Below, piece after piece: positions 17,353 to 27,574 of a stretch of 64,000 bases of DNA (positions within the stretch are counted from its first letter, which is position 1; each line of letters starts with the position of its first letter). Source of the stretch: Larkinella sp049445795. GTDB lineage: Bacteria > Bacteroidota > Bacteroidia > Cytophagales > Spirosomataceae. Below the pieces are notes generated by a model. It saw nothing but the letters and a program-made list of their open reading frames with translations, was not told the origin of the DNA and did no database searches. The stretch is taken from assembly GCF_049445795.1 (NCBI RefSeq), contig NZ_JBMSDT010000003.1, positions 186,001 to 250,000 of the forward strand, read 5' to 3'. The translations under genes were made by a program, and so were the position numbers.

Positions 17353-20300
17353 GTGAAAAAATTTCTGACGGTTTTTCTTCTGGCTGTACTGGCGCTGATT
17401 TTTCTGGTCCTCGGATTCCTGTGGGTCGTGGGTACCACGTCGTGGGGGCAGCAATTCGTGACCCGCCAGGTCAACAATTACCTGGCCGGAAAGATTAAAA
17501 GTCCGTTCCGAATTGGCCGTATCACCTACGATATTCCGGACTACATTGGTCTGGAAGATGTGCTGTTCATCACACCCCAAGGCGATACGCTGCTGGCTGG
17601 TCAACGGCTCCGGGTTGATCTGGACATGATGGGCCTGCTGAAAAACCGGGTCGCGCTTAACCAGATCGAACTCGAAAACGTCCGGGTGAACCTCCGCCGG
17701 ACGTTGCCCGATACTACCTTTAATTTCCAGTACCTCATCGATGCCTTTGACACGGGCGGTCCTCCGCAGCCGGTCGATACCACGGCCGCTCCAATGGACA
17801 TTAGTCTCTCCAGAGTTATCCTGAAAAAGGTTGGCATTCGGTATAAAGATGACGTGGCCGGAGCCGATGTCAATGCGTACCTCGACAGCCTGCGGGCGAA
17901 TTTCGATGAAACCGATGTGGCTAAATCCCAATACCACCTGCGGACGGTCAATGTAGACGGTTTAGTAGCCAAAACTCGGCTATACCAGGGCATCGATACG
18001 CCGGAAACGCCCGACACCTCCGCACCCGGCGATACGCTCGATTTGAAACTGGGAAGCTGGACGATCAACCGGGCACGGTGGGATGTGCAGGTGGAAACGG
18101 CTGACTTTCAAACGAAAGGCTCCGTCGGGCGGCTGGCGATGGAGTCGGATTATTTTTACCTGGACGGACAGCGAATCGGTATCAAATCCGTCGAACTCGA
18201 AAACGGCGACATTGCTGCTGTGCTGACGAAAGCAACGAAAAAAGCCAATTCAGTAACGCCAGCGGAACTCGAAACTACGGAGGAATCCGGGGGCTGGCGT
18301 GCCAGCGTCGGCCGGGTAGCGCTGGCCAAAAACCGCATCCGGTTTGACGACCAGAACCAACCGAAGCAGAAAACCGGGCTGGATTACGGCCACCTGGACC
18401 TGCAAAACTTTTCGATTACCGCCCAGTCGATTCAGTATACGCCCCAACTGATCGCTGGGAAGTTTCGCGGGGGCCAGTTCCGCGATCAGAGCGGTTTTGC
18501 GCTCCAGCGGCTTGATGCGGATGTAATCTATAGCGACACGTTGACGTCGGTGAACCGGCTGTACGTACAAACGCCCCAAACCCTGCTTCGCGATCAGCTT
18601 ATTTTGCGGTACGATTCGATCGGGCAATTGAGCCGACCGCGCGAAGCCGGGCGTGTGGGCATCCGGGTCAACCTGCGACAAAGCCGGTTAGCCGTGGCCG
18701 ATATTTTGCAACTGGCTCCATTTTTAGCCAATACCGCTCCCTTTGCCGGAAACCGGCAGGCTGTGATCCGGGTGAATACGCTGATGCGTGGCACGCTAGC
18801 CAATCTCAGCATCCCGACCTTCGAACTCGACATGCTGTCGGGAACGCGGCTCCGGGCCAGCGGTCGGTTGCGCAACGTGACCGACGTCGACCGGCTGGCG
18901 ATGGACATTACCCTGACCGAAGGCTCAACCCAGCTCCGCGATATCCGGCAACTGGTTCCGAAAGGCACCTTGCCCGACTCCTTCAACATTCCGCCGAAGC
19001 TCCGGCTGACCGGGCGGTTTCAGGGCGAACTCGACAACCTGAACCTCAACTCGGCTTTGCAAACCGATTGGGGCAATGTGGAGTTTGACGGGAATGTACG
19101 CGGTTTTGTGGCCGGTAAAAACCAGGCCTACCGGGGAACGCTGTCGCTGGCGCGGCTGGAAGCCGGGCGCTGGCTCGGACAGCAGGGGACCATTGGCACT
19201 ATCACGGCTGACGCAACGGTCGACGGACGGGGCATCGACGTAAAAACCATGCAGACGGTTTTCCGGGTCAATGTCCGGCAGGCCGAGTTGATGGACTACA
19301 ACTACCAGAACTTTACGGCCGAAGGGCGTCTGGATCAGGGAATTCTGAATGTTGAGAGTACACTTGACGACCCGAATGCAAAACTGGCACTAAACTCGCG
19401 CGTGGGCTTACTGGAAGAATTTCCGAGCATCCGGGGTAGTCTGGCAATTGATAAACTAGACGTTACGCAGCTAAAATTTTACAAAGATCCGCTTAGTGTG
19501 CAGGGACAGTTGCGTTTTGATTTTGCTTCTACCGATCCGACCAAACCGATCGGTACGCTCGTGGCCCGTGAAACGGTAGTACGACTGAACGGAAAAACCT
19601 ACCCGCTCGATTCGTTTTACGTAAAAACCAATGCCGAAGGTGTTCGAAAAATCGTGGAAGCCCGGTTGCCCTTTGCCCGGATGAATCTCGACGGTCAGTT
19701 TGATTACACCCGGTTGTACGACATTGCCGCCAGCGAATTCAGCAAATACATTCAACTGCCCGATCTGACCTATAATCCGGTCAATCCGCCCTACAGTTTC
19801 AACGTCAACATGGAGGTCAACCAGCATCCGCTGCTGGCGGCTTTTGTGCCCGCCCTGACGCGCATGGACCCCGTGACGTTCCGGGCGTACGTGGACAATG
19901 TGCGCGATACCACCTTTGCGGCATTCCTGAAAACCGGTTTGATCGAATACGATTCCATGCAAGTTCAGGGCGTGACCATGAACCTGGCGGGCGTGAATGA
20001 GCGGCTGGGGATCACGGGCCGGATCAACGCGGCCAATGCGAGTGGCATTCGGCTGAACGTGACAAAACTGAACGCGGAAGCCATTAAAAACCGCCTGTGG
20101 TTCGAGATTGAATCCGACGACTCAACGGGTCGGGCCTGGTACGGATTATCCGGGAATCTGGCTATCGCCGACCGGGCGTATCAGTTTCGGTTCAATCCCG
20201 ACGGTTTGCTGACCAATTACCAGCGCTGGACCAGCGATACTACGGGCTATATTCAGTACAGCGAAGAAGGCATTCTGGCCGAAAATTTTTTACTCCAAAC

Positions 20301-22422
20301 CCAGTCTGGCGAGACCCGGTCTGGCGAGACCCGGTCTGGCGAGACCCGGTCTGGCCAGACCAGACCGCAGAAAATTCTTGTCAATAGCATTGTTCAGCAG
20401 CCGAATGCTCCGCTGGAGGTCAAAATGGAAAACATCGACCTGACGAACATGGCCAGACTGGCCAATCAGGACACAACGCTCGTCGGGGGGGTGTTAAATG
20501 GCGATGTCGTGCTGCGAAACGTCCTGACCAATTTATCCTTTACAGGTAACGTAGGCGTCGATAGCCTGAAGGTGATGGCCAAACCGTTGGGGAACCTGAC
20601 CGCCCAGTTTGAAAATACGACCGAACAGCGGATTTCGACGGACATCGCGCTGATCGGTTCCGGAAACCGGGCGCGGGTTACGGGTTTTTACAAAGCCTCC
20701 GATCCGGCCAATGCGCTGGATTTCAAGGTGAATCTCGAAGAATTAAGCGCCCAGACCATCGAAGCGTTCAGTTTCGGGCAGTTGCGGCAAACCAGCGGGA
20801 GTCTGCACGGTCAGATGGACGTAACCGGCTCGACAACCGCTCCCCGCATCAACGGTGCAATGTCGTTCGATTCGCTGGCGTTCAACGTGGCTTACCTGAA
20901 CGCAACCTACCACATCGACAACGAAACGATCCGGTTTGATGAGAAAACCATCACGTTTCAGGATTTCAGCGTGCGGGATGCCTTAAACCGCAGCCTGACT
21001 ACCAACGGCACGATTACATTGCGAGAACTGCCCGACGTGAGCTATAACCTGCGGGTGAAAGCTTCCAAATTCCAGGTTCTGAATGCGACACGGAAAGACA
21101 ACGAACTCGCCTACGGTACGGCCGCGATCAGCGCAGACCTCGGGATTCGCGGAAGCGGCACCAGCCCCACCATTACCGGTTCCATCAAACTGGAGGATGA
21201 AAGTAACGTTACGCTGGTTTTGCCCGACGAAAGCGCATCCGTCAACGAAGCCCGCGAGATTGTTACGTTCATCGACCACCGGGACACGCTGGCCCTGCGA
21301 AAATACCTGGTCCGCGTAAAACCGGATACAACCTTGCCCCGCCTGGAGTTTCGGGACTTAAGTAAATCGCAGATTGATTTGAGCCTGGAAGCCAACGAAA
21401 AATCCGAAATTACCGTCATCGTCGATCCGCTCAACGGCGATAACCTCCGCATCCGGGGTAACGCCCGGCTGAACGTCGGCATCAGCCAGAGCGGAGCTAT
21501 TTCGCTGTTGGGTCGGTATGATGTAACCGAAGGGGAATACTCGCTTACGTATGAAGTTCTGAAACGCAAGTTTTCGATTCAGAAGGGTAGCTACATTACC
21601 TGGACCGGCGACCCGCTGCGGGCGCAACTCGACATCACGGCCCTTTACCAGACGACCGCTACCCCCGCCAACCTGATTGCCAACGAAACCAGCCAACAGT
21701 TGCGGACAGCGGCTAAGCAGAAGATTCCGTTCAATGTCCTGCTGAAAATGAAAGGCCAACTGGCCTCGCCCGACATCAGTTTCGACATTGCCATGCCGGA
21801 AGAAGATTTTCTGGCTTCCCGGACGATCATCGACGCCGTTAACTCCAAACTAACCCAGTTGCGGCAGGACCCCTCGCAGTTGAACAAGCAGGTGTTTGGG
21901 TTGATGGTTTTGGGAAGTTTTATTGCTGAAAATACATCCAGTTCGTCGGGGGGCGGCATCAACACCGAAGAAATTGCGCGGAGCAGCGTCAGCAAGATTC
22001 TTTCGGATCAACTGGAAAAATTTGCTTCCAGCCTCTTGAAAGGGTTCGATGTCAATTTCGACCTGCTTTCGTCGAGCCAGTCGGCGGGGGCCAATAACTC
22101 GGTAGGCTCCCGGACCGACCTGAACGTAGACGTGTCCCGGAGCTTCCTGCAGGGGCGGCTGACGGTGTCGGTGGGTCGGAATTTCGTGCTGGAAAACAAT
22201 ACCGGAATTAACCGGAATCCGAACGAAGTCTTTGATAATTTATCGCTAAACTACAACTTGACCCGCGATGGCCGGTATATGCTGCGGGGTTACCGCAAGA
22301 GTGATTACCAGGCTGTTCTGGAAGGGTATGTGATTGAAACCGGGGTCGGATTCGTCATTACCGTCGACTATAACCTGCTGAGCGAAATATTCCGGAAATC
22401 GGCGGAAAATAAAGAGCAATGA
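17353..22422 (+). CDS. tamB: TamB-like translocation/assembly module protein (DUF490)
   Basis: Very large inner-membrane-anchored periplasmic protein of the AsmA/TamB class, which in other bacteria bridges the envelope and moves lipid or helps outer-membrane protein assembly. The start is GTG at 17353; an N-terminal helix (FLTVFLLAVLALIFLVLGFLW, residues 4-24) anchors it. The long middle is repetitive beta-rich sequence, and the last about 350 residues form the TamB C-terminal domain (LRIRGNARLNVGISQSG, LSLNYNLTRDGRYMLRGYRK). At 1689 residues it has the usual size for Bacteroidota. Its stop overlaps the start of the next gene by 4 bp (ATGA), so the two are translationally coupled. A 15-bp tandem repeat near residue 985 adds SGETR units. 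Confidence 0.92.
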   Translation: MKKFLTVFLLAVLALIFLVLGFLWVVGTTSWGQQFVTRQVNNYLAGKIKSPFRIGRITYDIPDYIGLEDVLFITPQGDTLLAGQRLRVDLDMMGLLKNRVALNQIELENVRVNLRRTLPDTTFNFQYLIDAFDTGGPPQPVDTTAAPMDISLSRVILKKVGIRYKDDVAGADVNAYLDSLRANFDETDVAKSQYHLRTVNVDGLVAKTRLYQGIDTPETPDTSAPGDTLDLKLGSWTINRARWDVQVETADFQTKGSVGRLAMESDYFYLDGQRIGIKSVELENGDIAAVLTKATKKANSVTPAELETTEESGGWRASVGRVALAKNRIRFDDQNQPKQKTGLDYGHLDLQNFSITAQSIQYTPQLIAGKFRGGQFRDQSGFALQRLDADVIYSDTLTSVNRLYVQTPQTLLRDQLILRYDSIGQLSRPREAGRVGIRVNLRQSRLAVADILQLAPFLANTAPFAGNRQAVIRVNTLMRGTLANLSIPTFELDMLSGTRLRASGRLRNVTDVDRLAMDITLTEGSTQLRDIRQLVPKGTLPDSFNIPPKLRLTGRFQGELDNLNLNSALQTDWGNVEFDGNVRGFVAGKNQAYRGTLSLARLEAGRWLGQQGTIGTITADATVDGRGIDVKTMQTVFRVNVRQAELMDYNYQNFTAEGRLDQGILNVESTLDDPNAKLALNSRVGLLEEFPSIRGSLAIDKLDVTQLKFYKDPLSVQGQLRFDFASTDPTKPIGTLVARETVVRLNGKTYPLDSFYVKTNAEGVRKIVEARLPFARMNLDGQFDYTRLYDIAASEFSKYIQLPDLTYNPVNPPYSFNVNMEVNQHPLLAAFVPALTRMDPVTFRAYVDNVRDTTFAAFLKTGLIEYDSMQVQGVTMNLAGVNERLGITGRINAANASGIRLNVTKLNAEAIKNRLWFEIESDDSTGRAWYGLSGNLAIADRAYQFRFNPDGLLTNYQRWTSDTTGYIQYSEEGILAENFLLQTQSGETRSGETRSGETRSGQTRPQKILVNSIVQQPNAPLEVKMENIDLTNMARLANQDTTLVGGVLNGDVVLRNVLTNLSFTGNVGVDSLKVMAKPLGNLTAQFENTTEQRISTDIALIGSGNRARVTGFYKASDPANALDFKVNLEELSAQTIEAFSFGQLRQTSGSLHGQMDVTGSTTAPRINGAMSFDSLAFNVAYLNATYHIDNETIRFDEKTITFQDFSVRDALNRSLTTNGTITLRELPDVSYNLRVKASKFQVLNATRKDNELAYGTAAISADLGIRGSGTSPTITGSIKLEDESNVTLVLPDESASVNEAREIVTFIDHRDTLALRKYLVRVKPDTTLPRLEFRDLSKSQIDLSLEANEKSEITVIVDPLNGDNLRIRGNARLNVGISQSGAISLLGRYDVTEGEYSLTYEVLKRKFSIQKGSYITWTGDPLRAQLDITALYQTTATPANLIANETSQQLRTAAKQKIPFNVLLKMKGQLASPDISFDIAMPEEDFLASRTIIDAVNSKLTQLRQDPSQLNKQVFGLMVLGSFIAENTSSSSGGGINTEEIARSSVSKILSDQLEKFASSLLKGFDVNFDLLSSSQSAGANNSVGSRTDLNVDVSRSFLQGRLTVSVGRNFVLENNTGINRNPNEVFDNLSLNYNLTRDGRYMLRGYRKSDYQAVLEGYVIETGVGFVITVDYNLLSEIFRKSAENKEQ
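20305..20364 (+). repeat. 15-bp tandem repeat inside the TamB-like gene
   Basis: Three perfect copies of TCTGGCGAGACCCGG (20305-20349) and one altered copy (20350-20364) lie in frame, encoding repeated Ser-Gly-Glu-Thr-Arg. The core ACCCGGTCTGGCGA also occurs once upstream of the same gene at 17326-17339, outside the coding region. The unit is a near-palindrome (GTCTGGCGAGAC). Confidence 0.9.
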
Positions 22423-24749
22423 GAAGGTGTTTACCATACATATTGGGGGGGCTTGCCCTAACGAGCTGTCACGTAGCCCGGCACATCCCGCCGGGTGAAA
22501 AACTGTACATGGGAACTGAAATCAATGTGCAGGGTGACTCGACCGTTTCCAAAAGTGAAAAAGAAGAAATTGAGACGCAACTGGCCGACCTGGCCCGCCC
22601 GAAACCGAACAAGAAACTGTTTGGCTACCCCTATAAAGTTGGCTTGTATTATCTAATGGGCGAACCCAAAAAGGAGAAAGGGTTTCGGGCCTGGTTTCGG
22701 CGCAAATTCGGCGAAGAACCGGTTTTTGCGAGTGCCAAGGCGCTGTCGTCTAACTCAGCAATCTGGATGGCCTTTCTGGAAAACGAAGGTTATTTTCGTT
22801 CGACGGTTTCGGGTAGTCTGCGGGAAAATGCCGATAGTTCGAAACGCTATCAGGCAGTTGGCGTCTATCAGGTACAGGTGCAACCGCGTTATTACATCGA
22901 TTCGGTGGCTTATCTGATGGATTCGACGGCGTTACAACGGCCAATGGCGCAAATTCAGAAACGGAGTCTGCTCAAAAAAGGAAATCCGTATCGGCTGGAA
23001 GCCATCAAATTGGAGCGGGAGCGGATCAATCAGGCGCTGCAACGGCAGGGCTTCTTTTATTTTCAACCCGACTTCATTACGGTGCTGGCCGACAGCGCCC
23101 AGGGCAACCATCGAACCCGGCTGTATCTGGCCATCAAACCCGAAACGCCCCGGGCGGCTTTGTTGCCGTATTCGATCCGCGACATTTACGTATATCCGAG
23201 CTACAGCCTGGCGTCCAACTCGACGCAACTTGATACGGCCCAGCAGCAGGCGGTTCAGTTCGGGGATCTCAAGATTGTCGATCCGGCCGGTATTTACAAT
23301 CCAAAACTTTTCCGGGATATCATCGCCCTGCGTCCCGGACGGCGTTACAACAGCCGGGCACAGGACCAGACGCTCTCGCGGTTTATCAACGTGGGATCGT
23401 TCAAGTTTGTCCGCAACCGCTTCGAACCCGATCAGCAGGGCGACTCGACGGTGCTGGATGTGCATTATTACCTGACGCCCTATCCGAAGAAATCGGCCCG
23501 GCTGGAGATTGCCGGGACCAGCCGCTCCAACAACCTCGTGGGGTCGCAGCTTAGCCTGAACTGGCGAAACCGGAATGTCCTGGGGCGCTCGGAGTTGTTT
23601 ACGATCAATGCCAATGCCGGTTTTGAGTTCTTGATTGGTTCCCGTTCAACGGGGATAACCAACTACCGGTACGGAATACAAACCAGTCTGGCATTTCCGC
23701 GACTGGTAACACCCATTCCGATCAAACATTACGAACGGGGGCAGACACTGCCACAGACAATCGTTTCGTTAGGATATGATCTGATTGTTCGCCGGGAATA
23801 TTACAATTTAAATTCATTTTTAACCACTTTTGGGTACAGTTGGCGTAGTAATCCGCAATCCGAACACGTTTTTCAGCCTATCAGCATTAACTATGTATTA
23901 CCTTCCAATTATGGCGAGAAATTCTTCCAGATGGAAGAAGATCCGGCTACCCGGCAGCAATACATTAATATTCTTCGTTCAGAACAGCTTATTCTTAGTT
24001 CGTTATACACGTATAATCTGAGTTCATCGCCCCGAAGAGCCACGGCGTATACGTACCGGCTAAGCGTAAATGTCGAACCGGCCGGAAACCTGGCATCGCT
24101 GATGACCAGGAAGGTCAATGGGTTGGGGGAGGAAATTATTTTTGGCGTTCCGTATTCTCAGTTTTTCCGGATGGATATCGATAGCCGACACTTTTTTAAA
24201 GTATCACCGGGTATGACCTGGGCCAATCGTATTTTTGCCGGGTTGGGTGTTCCTTACGGGAATTCCGATCAACTGCCTTTTGTGAAGCAATATTTCGTAG
24301 GAGGTGCCAACAGTATACGTGCTTTTCGGCCCCGGGCTGTCGGTCCGGGAATTTATACCCGAAATACAGATGGATCGGTTATTTTGCAGGATGGTGGAGG
24401 AGATATTAAACTGGAGTTCAACACAGAACTCCGCCCCAAGTTCAATAAATATTTGCAGGGAGCTTTATTTTTGGACGTAGGGAACGTCTGGATGTATTCC
24501 GACGAAACAACCTACGGAATCGGGACTCAGTTTAAATCAGACTTTTACAAACAACTGGCCGTTGGAACCGGGCTGGGTCTGCGGCTTGATGTCTCCTATT
24601 TCGTCCTGCGCTTCGATCTGGCTTTTCCATTGCGCAAGCCCTGGTTACCGGAAGGCCAGCAGTGGGTTTTCGATGAGATTGCTCCCGGAAACCGGGCCTG
24701 GCGACGTGACAACCTGATTCTAAACGTGGCGGTTGGCTATCCGTTTTAA
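22419..24749 (+). CDS. tamL: TamL-like outer membrane lipoprotein (BamA/TamA family barrel)
   Basis: Outer-membrane Omp85-family protein paired with the TamB-like protein. The 776 residues start with a lipoprotein signal (MRRCLPYILGGLALTSC, Cys17), a feature of the Bacteroidota TamL variant of TamA. POTRA-like domains occupy about 30-350 (FLENEGYFRSTVSG, INQALQRQGFFYFQPDFI). The C-terminal half is a 16-stranded barrel with YFVGGANSIRAFRPRAVGPG, the family's lid/loop-6 motif, and ends in LILNVAVGYPF. The gene overlaps the upstream tamB-like gene by 4 bp, so the two products are likely made in proportion and form one complex. Confidence 0.9.
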   Translation: MRRCLPYILGGLALTSCHVARHIPPGEKLYMGTEINVQGDSTVSKSEKEEIETQLADLARPKPNKKLFGYPYKVGLYYLMGEPKKEKGFRAWFRRKFGEEPVFASAKALSSNSAIWMAFLENEGYFRSTVSGSLRENADSSKRYQAVGVYQVQVQPRYYIDSVAYLMDSTALQRPMAQIQKRSLLKKGNPYRLEAIKLERERINQALQRQGFFYFQPDFITVLADSAQGNHRTRLYLAIKPETPRAALLPYSIRDIYVYPSYSLASNSTQLDTAQQQAVQFGDLKIVDPAGIYNPKLFRDIIALRPGRRYNSRAQDQTLSRFINVGSFKFVRNRFEPDQQGDSTVLDVHYYLTPYPKKSARLEIAGTSRSNNLVGSQLSLNWRNRNVLGRSELFTINANAGFEFLIGSRSTGITNYRYGIQTSLAFPRLVTPIPIKHYERGQTLPQTIVSLGYDLIVRREYYNLNSFLTTFGYSWRSNPQSEHVFQPISINYVLPSNYGEKFFQMEEDPATRQQYINILRSEQLILSSLYTYNLSSSPRRATAYTYRLSVNVEPAGNLASLMTRKVNGLGEEIIFGVPYSQFFRMDIDSRHFFKVSPGMTWANRIFAGLGVPYGNSDQLPFVKQYFVGGANSIRAFRPRAVGPGIYTRNTDGSVILQDGGGDIKLEFNTELRPKFNKYLQGALFLDVGNVWMYSDETTYGIGTQFKSDFYKQLAVGTGLGLRLDVSYFVLRFDLAFPLRKPWLPEGQQWVFDEIAPGNRAWRRDNLILNVAVGYPF

Positions 24750-24806
24750 AACCGGTATGGCTTTCATTACCTGTCCATTAACTTTTGTAATAGTCTTTGC
24801 AATAGT

Positions 24807-24838
24807 TTTGCTTTTACACCCCTGATTTGCTATCTTTG
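24807..24838 (+). promoter_or_regulatory. Promoter for fusA
   Basis: TTTG at 24807-24810 and TATCTTTG at 24831-24838, separated by 20 bp, fully match the Bacteroidota promoter consensus. The transcript would have a leader of about 85 nt before the fusA ATG at 24929. It replaces the rpsL promoter that serves fusA where the str operon is intact. Confidence 0.78.
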
Positions 24839-24928
24839 CGCTCTGATTCGCGAAAAGTGCCTTTTTGTGGTTAAAACCGTCTTTTCGCGTACCTGCATTG
24901 TACATTAACTTCTGAATTATACTTCATT

Positions 24929-27031
24929 ATGGCAACTGATCTTCGATACCTGCGCAACATTGGTATCGCTGCCCACATCGACGCCGGTAAAACGACTACC
25001 ACCGAGCGGATTCTTTATTACTCCGGGGTCAGCCACAAAATCGGCGAAGTACACGAGGGGGCTGCTACCATGGACTGGATGGAGCAGGAGCAAGAACGGG
25101 GGATCACCATTACGTCGGCCGCTACGACCGTCAACTGGAAATACCGCGACAACAACTACCATGTGAACATTATCGACACCCCGGGTCACGTTGACTTTAC
25201 GGTGGAGGTAAACCGGTCGCTACGGGTTCTGGACGGTCTGGTGTTTCTGTTCAGTGCGGTGGATGGCGTTGAACCGCAATCCGAAACCAACTGGCGGTTG
25301 GCCAACAACTACAACGTCGCTCGTCTGGGCTTCGTAAATAAAATGGACCGGGCTGGTGCCGACTTCCTGAATGTGGTCAACCAGGTGAAGGAAATGCTGG
25401 GCAGCAACGCGGTTCCCCTGCAATTGCCGATCGGTGCCGAAGATAACTTCAAAGGCGTGGTTGACCTGGTGAACTTCCGCGGTATCCAGTGGAACGAACA
25501 CGACAAAGGCATGACGTTCGTCGAAGTACCCATTCCGGATGACATGATCGAGGAAGCCCGCGAATGGCGCGGTAAGCTGCTCGAAGCCGTGGCGGAATAC
25601 GACGAAACGCTGATGGAGAAATACTTCGAAGACGAAAACTCCATCACGGAAGACGAAATTCTGAACGCGTTGCGTCAGGCCACCATCGAAATGAAAATCG
25701 TTCCGATGCTGTGCGGTTCATCGTTCAAGAACAAAGGCGTTCAGACGATGCTCGATTACGTGATGGCCCTGTTGCCGTCTCCGCTCGACAAACCGGAAAT
25801 CAAAGGAACCAACCCGAACACCGATCAGGAAGTCGTTCGTCACCCGACGGAAACCGATCCGTTTACGGCTTTGGGCTTTAAAATTGCGACCGACCCCTAC
25901 GTAGGCCGTCTGTGCTTCGTACGCGTTTACTCCGGCGCGCTGGATTCCGGTTCGTACGTGCTGAACACCCGTTCGGGTAACAAAGAGCGGATCTCGCGGA
26001 TCTTCCAGATGCACGCCAACAAGCAGAACCAGATCGACAAGCTGCGGGCTGGGGACATTGGTGCCGTTGTCGGGTTTAAAGACATCAAAACCGGCGATAC
26101 GCTCTGCGATGAGAAAAACCCGATCATTCTCGAATCGATGATCTTCCCCGATCCGGTTATCGGGTACGCCATCGAGCCGAAGAAAACCGCCGATCAGGAC
26201 AACTTCTCGAAAGCGATTGGTAAGCTGATCGAAGAAGATCCGACCCTGAAAGTGGAAACGGATGAAGAAACCGGTCAGACCATCATCCGGGGTATGGGCG
26301 AGCTTCACCTCGAAATTATCATCGACCGGATGCGTCGGGAGTTCAAGGTAGAAGTCAACCAGGGCGCTCCGCAGGTTGCTTACAAAGAAACGCTGACGAA
26401 AAACTTCGAACACCGCGAATTGTACAAAAAGCAAACCGGTGGTCGGGGTAAATTTGCCGACATCGTTTTCGAAATTATGCCGGGCGAAGAAGGCAAAACC
26501 GGTCTGGAATTTATCAACGGTATTGTCGGTGGTGTGATTCCGCGCGAATTCATTCCGTCGATTGAAAAAGGCTTCCGCGAAGCCATGTCAACCGGTCCGC
26601 TGGCGGGTTATCCGGTCGATTCGATGAAAGTGCGCTTGTTCCACGGTTCGTTCCACGACGTCGACTCCGACTCACTCTCGTTCGAATTAGCGGCTCGTCT
26701 GGGCTTCCGCGAAGCGGCTAAAAACGCCGGTCCGAAACTGCTCGAACCGATCATGGCCGTCGAAGTCCTGACGCCGGAAGAGTACACCGGTCCGATCACA
26801 GGTGACTTAAACCGTCGTCGCGGGATCATGAAAGGGATGGACACCCGGGCGGGTTCTCAGGTCATCAAAGCCGATGTTCCGCTGTCGGAACTGTTTGGTT
26901 ATGTAACCGACCTGCGGACGATGTCGTCCGGTCGTGCGACAGCCAACCTGACGTTCTCACACTACGAGCAAGTACCGGCCAACCTGGCGGAAGGCATCGT
27001 AGCGAAGGCGAAGGGAACGGTTAGAGCTTAA
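24929..27031 (+). CDS. fusA: Elongation factor G
   Basis: Translational GTPase that drives movement of tRNA and mRNA after peptide bond formation. The 700-residue length is standard. The GTP-binding motifs are AHIDAGKTTTTERIL (G1, residues 15-29), DTPGHVDF (G3) and NKMD (G4), followed by domains II to V, including RGMGELHLEIIIDRM, GGVIPREFIPSIEKG and LFGYVTDLRTMSSGRATA. It has its own promoter and is followed, 182 bp later and past a heptamer hairpin, by rpsJ. No tuf gene is next to it. Confidence 0.98.
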   Translation: MATDLRYLRNIGIAAHIDAGKTTTTERILYYSGVSHKIGEVHEGAATMDWMEQEQERGITITSAATTVNWKYRDNNYHVNIIDTPGHVDFTVEVNRSLRVLDGLVFLFSAVDGVEPQSETNWRLANNYNVARLGFVNKMDRAGADFLNVVNQVKEMLGSNAVPLQLPIGAEDNFKGVVDLVNFRGIQWNEHDKGMTFVEVPIPDDMIEEAREWRGKLLEAVAEYDETLMEKYFEDENSITEDEILNALRQATIEMKIVPMLCGSSFKNKGVQTMLDYVMALLPSPLDKPEIKGTNPNTDQEVVRHPTETDPFTALGFKIATDPYVGRLCFVRVYSGALDSGSYVLNTRSGNKERISRIFQMHANKQNQIDKLRAGDIGAVVGFKDIKTGDTLCDEKNPIILESMIFPDPVIGYAIEPKKTADQDNFSKAIGKLIEEDPTLKVETDEETGQTIIRGMGELHLEIIIDRMRREFKVEVNQGAPQVAYKETLTKNFEHRELYKKQTGGRGKFADIVFEIMPGEEGKTGLEFINGIVGGVIPREFIPSIEKGFREAMSTGPLAGYPVDSMKVRLFHGSFHDVDSDSLSFELAARLGFREAAKNAGPKLLEPIMAVEVLTPEEYTGPITGDLNRRRGIMKGMDTRAGSQVIKADVPLSELFGYVTDLRTMSSGRATANLTFSHYEQVPANLAEGIVAKAKGTVRA

Positions 27032-27036
27032 TTTTA

Positions 27037-27123
27037 AATGAATAATGAACAATTAAAGAAGAGTAGAAGCGGTTTTTCTATTCATTCGGGGCCGCCCGCG
27101 CGGTTAATTGTTCATTATTCATT
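27037..27123. repeat. Heptamer-type inverted repeat between fusA and rpsJ
   Basis: A 20-bp arm at 27037-27056 is the exact reverse complement of 27104-27123. Each arm is built of 7-bp units (TGAATAA, TGAACAA; TTCATTA twice on the other side). The 47-nt loop contains a GC-rich core CGGGGCCGCCCG (27087-27098) that recurs in the hairpin at 58368-58441. Confidence 0.88.
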
Positions 27124-27213
27124 AATAAAAAGTCTCGTTGCTGGAGTAAATGGTTCTTTCAGCAGCGGGTTGCCGGTTTTAGATCGGTCTCATTCATCAG
27201 AACCACAAAAGTC

Positions 27214-27519
27214 ATGAATCAAAAAATTCGGATTAAACTGAAGTCGTTCGACCACATGCTGGTCGACAAGTCGGCGGAGAAAATCGTCAAAGCCGTCAAG
27301 TCAACGGGTGCCATTGTCAGCGGCCCCATCCCCCTGCCGACGGAGAAAGAAAAGTTTACGGTGTTGCGTTCTCCGCACGTCAACAAGAAGTCACGCGAGC
27401 AATTCCAGCTCTGCACCTACAAGCGGCTGGTAGACATCTACTCGACGAGCGCCAAAACCGTCGATGCCCTGATGAAACTGGAACTGCCGAGCGGAGTTGA
27501 TGTCGAAATCAAGGTGTAA
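27214..27519 (+). CDS. rpsJ: 30S ribosomal protein S10
   Basis: S10 is a component of the small-subunit head and, in other bacteria, of the antitermination complex with NusB. The 101-residue protein shows RIKLKSFDHMLVDKSAEKIV, GPIPLPTEKEKFTVLRSPHVNKKSREQF and VDALMKLELPSGVDVEIKV, and is complete. It is the first gene of the S10 cluster but is followed by a 326-bp spacer with a terminator and two promoters, so it may be transcribed mainly with fusA. Confidence 0.98.
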   Translation: MNQKIRIKLKSFDHMLVDKSAEKIVKAVKSTGAIVSGPIPLPTEKEKFTVLRSPHVNKKSREQFQLCTYKRLVDIYSTSAKTVDALMKLELPSGVDVEIKV

Positions 27520-27574
27520 CCGAAATTCTTCTAAACTTTACTTCTAAAAAGTTTTAAGAAGAAAAAAAGTTACG

